From positions 1 to 37,495 of the forward strand of contig JAUSLQ010000226.1 in assembly GCA_030645675.1 (NCBI GenBank): 37,495 nt of DNA, read 5' to 3'. Below the pieces are notes generated by a model. It did no database searches. It saw nothing but the letters and a program-made list of their open reading frames with translations, and was not told where the DNA came from. Positions within the stretch are counted from its first letter, which is position 1; each line of letters starts with the position of its first letter. Shown in pieces: positions 32,829-37,495 of this stretch. Source of the stretch: Actinomycetota bacterium (GTDB lineage Bacteria; Actinomycetota; Acidimicrobiia; Acidimicrobiales; Ilumatobacteraceae). The position numbers and the translations under genes are program-made.

Positions 32829-35117
32829 TCAGACCACGGGGGCGGCGCTGCTGGGGCGCAGGCCGGGGAACTGACCCAGCCGCTCCAGTGCGGCGACAGT
32901 GCTGCGCATCGCGTCGGCGGGCACCGGATGGCTGATGAGGAAGCCCTGCGCCTTGCTGCACCCGAGATCGCTGAGGACCTGCAGCTGATGCACGCTCTCC
33001 ACGCCCTCGGCCACCATGTCGAGGCCCAGCGAACGGCCCATCGCGATGATGGTGCGCACCAGGCTGCGGTCGTTGGGGTTGTCGGCCACGCCATGCACGA
33101 ACGCACGGTCGATCTTGATGCGCTGCAGCGGGAACTTCTGCAGCAGCGACAGCGACGAGTAGCCGGTGCCGAAGTCGTCGAGCGCGACGCGCACGCCCAG
33201 CGAGCGCAGGCGACGCAGGGTGGCCAGCGCCAGCTCCGGCTCGGCGATCATCACGCTCTCGGTGACTTCCAGCCACAGCAGCTGTGGGGACACGCCTGCG
33301 CGGGTGAGCGCCTCGCTGACGATGGCCGGGAAGTTGGTGTCGCTGAGCTGGCGAGGAGAGACGTTGACCGACATCGTCGCGGACGGGCTGCACACACCGT
33401 CGTCGATCCAGCGGCGCAACTGGCTGAGCGCCTCCAGCAACGCCCACGAGCCGATCGGCACGATGGTGCCGGTGTCTTCCGCGATGGGGATGAACTCGGC
33501 GGGCGAGACGATGGTGCCGTCGGCCTGCTGCCATCGCATCAGCGCTTCGAACCCGACCACGTCGCCCGATTGCAGGTCGAGGATGGGCTGGTGGTACAAG
33601 CGCAGCTCGCGGCGATCGAGGGCGCGGTACAGCGCGGTCTCCACGGCCAAGCGGTGGGCGACGCGCTCGTGCATGCTCTCGTCGTACACGGCCAGGCAGT
33701 TGCGGCCGGCGTCCTTCGCCCGGTACATCGCCGTGTCGGCGTGGCGCACGAGGTCTTCCGGTGACGTGCTGGAGGTGGCGCTGATGGCTGCCACGCCGAT
33801 GCTGGCGGTGACGAACACGTCGCCCTGGCTGAGGGCCAGCGGCTCGCGGAACACGGCCAGCAGTCGCTCGGCCAGCGCCATCGCGGCACCCTGCGACCTG
33901 GTGGAGGCGTCGAGCACGACGTACTCATCGCCGGAGAGGCGGGCCACCATGGCGTCGTCGGAGACGGCGTTCACCAGCCGCCGTGCCACCGTCACCAGCA
34001 CCTCGTCGCCCGCAGCATGACCCAGCGAGTCGTTGATGTTCTTGAACCGGTCGAGGTCGACGAAGAACAGCGTGGGGTGCACGTCCTGGCCCCAGCGATC
34101 GCTGAGCAGCTTGTTGATGCGATCGAGCAACACCGTGCGGTTGGGCAGCCCGGTGAGCGGATCGGTCTGCGCTCCGTGCAGCAGCTCGGCCTGGGCAAGG
34201 TTGTTGGCCCGCACCGCCAGTGCCACCCGGGTGGTGACGACCGCAGCCAGGACGACGGCCGACAGCGAGCGGACGATCTTGTCGGTGGTGTCGTTCGGTG
34301 CCGTGCCGGCCAAGACGATGACGGGGAAGACGAGCGACGAGGTGGTGAGGATCAGCCGGCCCAGCATCTGCCGGTTCGCCGGGGTGGCCGCATGGCCCAG
34401 CGTGTTGATGCTGGGGTGCAAGAACGCCGCGCCGGCGCAGAAGTACCCGACGATGTACATCGGGATGCCCACTCGCTCGCCACCGGCACCCACGTGCCCG
34501 GCGTCGATCAGCGCATAGACGAGGTCGCCCAGCAAGTTGCCGGTGAGCGCCGCCGCCAGCAGCCACATGCTGGCCGGCCGCGGCGAGTAGTTCAGCAGCA
34601 CGACGACGAGGAGGAACAGCACGACCGAGGCGGTCGGCTGGTACACGCCGTACAGAATGGTGCCGAAGGCCGTCTTGCCGGTGTGGCTGACGATCGGTTG
34701 CACGAGCGTCGCCCAGCTGACGACCCACGCGCCGAGGGCCACGATGAGTGCATCGCCCAGCAGGCCCTCGTGACCGCGGTCGTCGCGCATGTGGAGCACC
34801 ACCGCCAGCCCGGCGATGATGCAGCCGGTGGCCAGCAGGCCCAGCGCGATCGCGGCGGGCTGCTGATAGGTGGGTTCGTCGCCGGTGAGCAGTTGGGCGG
34901 CACCGTAAGAGACGCCGACCACGGCCAGCAGGATCGCAAGCCTGGCCGAAGCCAGCCCGCGCCGGTACGACAGCCACAGGGCGGGCGCCATCTGGGCGCA
35001 GGCCAGCAGGTAGAGCGCCTCGCGGAGGGCGGGCCACGGCGAGACGAGCGCGGCAACAGTGGCGACGCCGCCCGCCGCCAGGTACCACCACGTCACGAGT
35101 GCCGATGCCCGCTTCAT
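32829..35117 (-). CDS. Membrane GGDEF-EAL cyclic-di-GMP protein
   Basis: 762 residues. About ten hydrophobic helices fill residues 1-310, forming an unassigned membrane sensor module. A GGDEF domain follows (TDPLTGLPNRTVLLDRINKLL, FFVDLDRFKNINDSLGHAAGDEVL, active-site loop RLSGDEYVVL: SGDEY instead of GGDEF, a variant that can still be active). The C-terminal EAL domain is complete in its visible motifs: GFEALMRWQ, SVNVSPRQL, WLEVTESVM, VALDDFGTGYSSL, KIDRAFV, DMVAEGVES. It could both make and break c-di-GMP. The start has GGAGG about four bases upstream. It is divergent from the GNAT-like gene across a palindrome. Confidence 0.93.
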   Translation of the reverse strand: MKRASALVTWWYLAAGGVATVAALVSPWPALREALYLLACAQMAPALWLSYRRGLASARLAILLAVVGVSYGAAQLLTGDEPTYQQPAAIALGLLATGCIIAGLAVVLHMRDDRGHEGLLGDALIVALGAWVVSWATLVQPIVSHTGKTAFGTILYGVYQPTASVVLFLLVVVLLNYSPRPASMWLLAAALTGNLLGDLVYALIDAGHVGAGGERVGIPMYIVGYFCAGAAFLHPSINTLGHAATPANRQMLGRLILTTSSLVFPVIVLAGTAPNDTTDKIVRSLSAVVLAAVVTTRVALAVRANNLAQAELLHGAQTDPLTGLPNRTVLLDRINKLLSDRWGQDVHPTLFFVDLDRFKNINDSLGHAAGDEVLVTVARRLVNAVSDDAMVARLSGDEYVVLDASTRSQGAAMALAERLLAVFREPLALSQGDVFVTASIGVAAISATSSTSPEDLVRHADTAMYRAKDAGRNCLAVYDESMHERVAHRLAVETALYRALDRRELRLYHQPILDLQSGDVVGFEALMRWQQADGTIVSPAEFIPIAEDTGTIVPIGSWALLEALSQLRRWIDDGVCSPSATMSVNVSPRQLSDTNFPAIVSEALTRAGVSPQLLWLEVTESVMIAEPELALATLRRLRSLGVRVALDDFGTGYSSLSLLQKFPLQRIKIDRAFVHGVADNPNDRSLVRTIIAMGRSLGLDMVAEGVESVHQLQVLSDLGCSKAQGFLISHPVPADAMRSTVAALERLGQFPGLRPSSAAPVV

Positions 35118-35205
35118 TCGCCTCCGCCCCGCATCGGTGAAGTGGGATCCACCCGCGGCTTGCTACCGCTTCTTATAGTACCTCCCGAGCAGGGTCTTCG
35201 CGCAA

Positions 35206-35220
35206 GGGGTGATTCACCCC
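35206..35220. promoter_or_regulatory. Perfect palindrome in the divergent GGDEF-EAL / GNAT promoter region
   Basis: GGGGTGATTCACCCC is a perfect seven-base inverted repeat around a single T, and flanking GCGC arms (35200-35203, 35221-35224) could extend it. It lies upstream of a minus-strand -10-like TACTAT (about 35175-35180). It is probably an operator; a hairpin role is also possible. Confidence 0.5.
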
Positions 35221-35314
35221 GCGCGGTAAGTCGCCGAGAATGACGACGTTCGAGGATTCGTCTCACAGAAATTCGTCGCAGGGCAGACCCAGAGAGCGCA
35301 GAGGAGCGTGAGCC

Positions 35315-35923
35315 GTGTTCGTGACTCGTCACACGCATGTGGTCGACATGGTGCTGAGCGACAAGCTGTGGGAGCTGTACGAGGTGGCCTACCGCGGCTC
35401 GGCCGAGCAGGCCGTGACCCGCGAGATGCTGTTCCGGAGCGAGTTCGACGAGACCATCGCCGACCCCACCAACCGGTTGTGGGTGGTGTGGGACGATTCT
35501 GTGCCGGTGGGGATGTCGTTGGTCGCCACCGACATCGGCAGCACCCGTTATCTCAGCCGCGCGTACTTCGAACATCACTTCCCCGAACATATGCGACGAG
35601 GGGCCGTCCACTACATCATGTGGCTGGTGATTCACCCCGTCTACCAAGCGCGAGGCACCATCGTGCGGCTGGCCAAGGAAGGATTGGCACTGGAGGCGTC
35701 GGAGGGCGCGCTCCTGGTGTTCGACTCGCCCGAGAGCAAGCAGCCCGAGGTGGGTGGCGGCTTCGCCGAGATGATGTCTCGCCTGGCGCGCAGCATCGCC
35801 GGCGAGGCGCCGGTGCACCACTTGGAGACGCAGCGCTACTTCGCGGTCGACTTCGCACCGCTGGCCGACCCCGACGCCACACGGTCGTTGCGCACTCCGG
35901 AGTCTGCACAGCGCCGGCGATGA
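35315..35923 (+). CDS. GNAT-like hypothetical protein
   Basis: 202 residues, GTG start at 35315 with AGGAG eight bases upstream. The protein has an acyltransferase-like layout: LWVVWDDSVPVGMSLVATDIG (strand pair), then MWLVIHPVYQARGTIVRLAKEGLALEASEGALLVFDSPESKQ, where VIHPVYQARGTIVRL occupies the place of the GNAT acetyl-CoA loop although the QxxGxG/A motif is weak. No target can be named. The tail after residue about 180 is Arg-rich and probably disordered. Confidence 0.7.
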   Translation: MFVTRHTHVVDMVLSDKLWELYEVAYRGSAEQAVTREMLFRSEFDETIADPTNRLWVVWDDSVPVGMSLVATDIGSTRYLSRAYFEHHFPEHMRRGAVHYIMWLVIHPVYQARGTIVRLAKEGLALEASEGALLVFDSPESKQPEVGGGFAEMMSRLARSIAGEAPVHHLETQRYFAVDFAPLADPDATRSLRTPESAQRRR

Positions 35924-36048
35924 GCCGTGACGGCGGCGCGTGGCGTGCCCACCCGGCCCCGGCGGGGGTTCGGCCGCCACCGGCCGCCACCCTCGCATGG
36001 AGGATTCATGCACCGGGAACGTCCGAAGGTTCGCTACCGTAGGGGCAA

Positions 36049-36078
36049 ATGAGTCCATCTTCGGCCCACACCACATGA
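36049..36078 (+). CDS. Nine-codon leader ORF overlapping phoH
   Basis: ATG at 36049 opens MSPSSAHTT and stops at TGA 36076-36078, overlapping the phoH ATG (36075) as ATGA. A -10-like TACCGT ends eight bases before it, so it could be the leaderless first ORF of the phoH message. phoH lacks a good ribosome site of its own, so coupling is plausible. Too short to support by homology. Confidence 0.4.
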   Translation: MSPSSAHTT

Positions 36079-37058
36079 TCCCACTGGCAAAGCCGTACTC
36101 CGTCGTCGTTCCCGGTGCCCACCTGATGTCCGCCCTGGTCGGCCAACGCGATGCCCACTTACGGCTGATCGAGAACGCCTTCCCCGAGGCCACGGTCGTG
36201 GTGCGCGGCAACGAGATCCACATCGAGGGTCCGCAGGCGGAGCTGGTCGGCCGCCTGTGCGAGGAGCTGGTGGTGCTGCTGCAGCAGGGCCAGCACCTCG
36301 ACGAGAGCTCCATCCGCCGCAGCATCGACATGATGCGCGAGAACGAACGACCCAGCAGGGTGCTCACCGACGACATCATGCGCGGCGCCAAGGGCAAGGC
36401 CATCCGCCCGAAGACCGCCGGCCAGAAGCGTTACGTCGATGCCATTCGCCACCACGTCATCACCTTCGGCCTGGGCCCGGCCGGCACCGGCAAGAGCTGG
36501 TTGGCGGTTGCCATGGCCGTGCACGCACTGCAGTCGAAGGAGGTGCAGCGCATCATCCTCACCCGGCCGGCGGTGGAGGCCGGCGAGCGCCTCGGCTTCC
36601 TACCCGGCGACCTGATGGCCAAGATCGATCCATATCTGCGCCCGCTGTACGACGCGCTGTACGACATGGTCGAGCCGGAAGGTGCTCAGAAGCTGCTCGA
36701 GCGTCAGGCGGTGGAAGTGGCCCCGCTCGCGTTCATGCGCGGCCGCACGCTGAACAACAGCTTCATCATCCTCGACGAGGCGCAGAACGCGACGCCTGAG
36801 CAGATGAAGATGTTCCTGACTCGCATCGGCTTCGGCTCGAAGGTGGTGGTCACCGGCGACACCACCCAGATCGACGTGCCCGACGGCCGCAGTGGCCTGA
36901 TCGGCCTCGAACGCACGCTCACCGGCATCGAAGGGCTGGCGTTCGTGCATCTGAAGGCCGGCGACGTCGTTCGCCACCGCATCGTGGGCGACATCGTCGC
37001 CGCCTACGAGCGAGCCGACGAGGACAAGCAGGCGGCAAAGGGCATCCGGCGTGCCTGA
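36075..37058 (+). CDS. phoH: PhoH-family ATPase
   Basis: 327 residues. An N-terminal KH-like region ([38 protein letters not shown]) is followed by the PhoH P-loop ATPase: [32 protein letters not shown] (Walker A), [53 protein letters not shown] (Walker B and sensor). PhoH proteins are linked to RNA metabolism and ribosome quality, and usually sit before ybeY, as here (eight-base overlap). ATG 36075 is the first in-frame ATG; the open frame back to 35940 does not look coding. Confidence 0.94.
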   Translation: MIPLAKPYSVVVPGAHLMSALVGQRDAHLRLIENAFPEATVVVRGNEIHIEGPQAELVGRLCEELVVLLQQGQHLDESSIRRSIDMMRENERPSRVLTDDIMRGAKGKAIRPKTAGQKRYVDAIRHHVITFGLGPAGTGKSWLAVAMAVHALQSKEVQRIILTRPAVEAGERLGFLPGDLMAKIDPYLRPLYDALYDMVEPEGAQKLLERQAVEVAPLAFMRGRTLNNSFIILDEAQNATPEQMKMFLTRIGFGSKVVVTGDTTQIDVPDGRSGLIGLERTLTGIEGLAFVHLKAGDVVRHRIVGDIVAAYERADEDKQAAKGIRRA

Positions 37059-37495
37059 CCTACCGAGACCGAAGCTGAACGTCCCGAAACGGGTGGGCGG
37101 CGACGGCCACCCCGAGGTGTTCTGCGCCGACGAACAGCGCGACCTGCCGGTGAACCTCGAGCGCTGGCAATCGCTGGCCACGGCGGTGCTGCTGGAAGAG
37201 GGTGTGCGCGGCCTGGCCGAGCTGGCCCTGCTGTTCGTCAGCGAGCACGAGATGGCCGAGCTCAACGAGTTGCACATGGGCAAGCCCGGCGCCACCGATG
37301 TGCTGGCGTTCCCCATCGACGCGGCCGAGGCCGAGATGGTGCTGCACGGCCAGCCGACCAGCCGCTTCAACGCCTTGCCCGACTTCAGGCCTTTCTCGGC
37401 CAGCGACGTGGCCCGCGGCCTGCTCATCCGCGACAGCGCCATCTCCGCAACCGCGGCGAAGATCAGCACGATCAGCAGCACGAAGATGACGATCA
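37051..37495 (+). CDS. ybeY: YbeY endoribonuclease N-terminal part, running into a chimeric end
   Basis: rRNA-maturation metalloprotein, from GTG 37051 inside the phoH end. [11 protein letters not shown]...EVFCADEQRDLPVNLERWQSLATAVLLEEGV and FVSEHEMAELNELHMGKPGATDVLAFPID are the family's first half. The second half, with the zinc motif HGxLHLxGYDH, is not present: after about 37350 the frame stays open but reads PTSRFNALPDFRPFSASDVARGL, unlike YbeY. The opposite strand there encodes a different, expected neighbour. So only about 100 residues are real YbeY. Confidence 0.8.
   Translation, partial: MPDLPRPKLNVPKRVGGDGHPEVFCADEQRDLPVNLERWQSLATAVLLEEGVRGLAELALLFVSEHEMAELNELHMGKPGATDVLAFPIDAAEAEMVLHGQPTSRFNALPDFRPFSASDVARGLLIRDSAISATAAKISTISSTKMTI
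37356..37495 (-). CDS. CNNM/HlyC-CorC transporter N-terminal fragment, inverted relative to ybeY
   Basis: From 37493 downward the minus strand reads IVIFVLLIVLIFAAVAEMALSRMSRPRATSLAEKGLKSGKALKRLV: a transmembrane helix followed by the AEmALsRmSRpRA signature of the CNNM/DUF21 domain. In actinobacteria this gene normally follows ybeY on the same strand. Homology ends at about 37356, where the sequence becomes the antisense of ybeY. It is a partial gene, cut by the window edge and by the junction. Confidence 0.7.

Overview
The window is high-GC DNA with strong G/C preference at third codon positions. Many genes have TAnnnT promoter boxes only 6-8 bases before their ATG (leaderless style), and the families present (a DUF2510 protein, actinobacterial acyl-CoA dehydrogenases, a PhoH-YbeY-CNNM neighbourhood) fit an actinobacterium. 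An Acidimicrobiia/Ilumatobacter-like lineage is my best guess, by inference only.

Layout. 1-2842: 3' part of an acyl-CoA dehydrogenase, a DUF2510 membrane protein, and a small membrane-protein gene broken by a frameshift. 2918-7425: a polyamine/opine-type ABC ATPase, a Rieske oxygenase, and a divergent class III aminotransferase-PhyH dioxygenase pair. 7426-10126: an atypical, poorly conserved stretch with a 74-aa protein, a HEAT/zinc-ribbon protein, an IS110-type transposase remnant and a decayed minus-strand ORF. 10127-11266: a winged-helix (HTH_42) protein.

11417-30088 is a large, mostly minus-strand catabolic region. It holds an enoyl-CoA hydratase and an NDP-forming acyl-CoA ligase; a DinB/pentapeptide protein; an acyl-CoA dehydrogenase; a thioesterase fused to a degenerate dehydrogenase; a divergent TetR regulator; an intact L-carnitine dehydrogenase-thioesterase fusion; a BKACE (3-dehydrocarnitine cleavage) enzyme; a three-subunit molybdenum hydroxylase; a FAD amine oxidase with PotC, PotB and PotD-like transporter genes; and another acyl-CoA dehydrogenase.

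The core logic is the conversion of carnitine to glycine betaine: dehydrogenase, then BKACE, then betainyl-CoA thioesterase. The CoA ligase, acyl-CoA dehydrogenase and enoyl-CoA hydratase could feed gamma-butyrobetaine or crotonobetaine in, and the Rieske oxygenase could act on betaine downstream. A recurring 16-bp near-palindrome (type CTGAACGGCCGATCAG) lies before the ATPase gene, between the Rieske and aminotransferase genes, before the CoA ligase and before BKACE. Weaker versions lie before potD and between tetR and its neighbour. This suggests one scattered regulon.

30229-37495: tRNA-Cys with a terminator, an aminoglycoside-phosphotransferase-like kinase, bfd-bfr iron storage genes, a tiny Cys-rich gene under a CsoR-like palindrome, a membrane GGDEF-EAL protein, a GNAT-like protein, and phoH-ybeY. 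In the last ~140 bases ybeY loses its family sequence, while the opposite strand encodes the N-terminus of a CNNM/HlyC transporter. This looks like an inverted chimeric junction.
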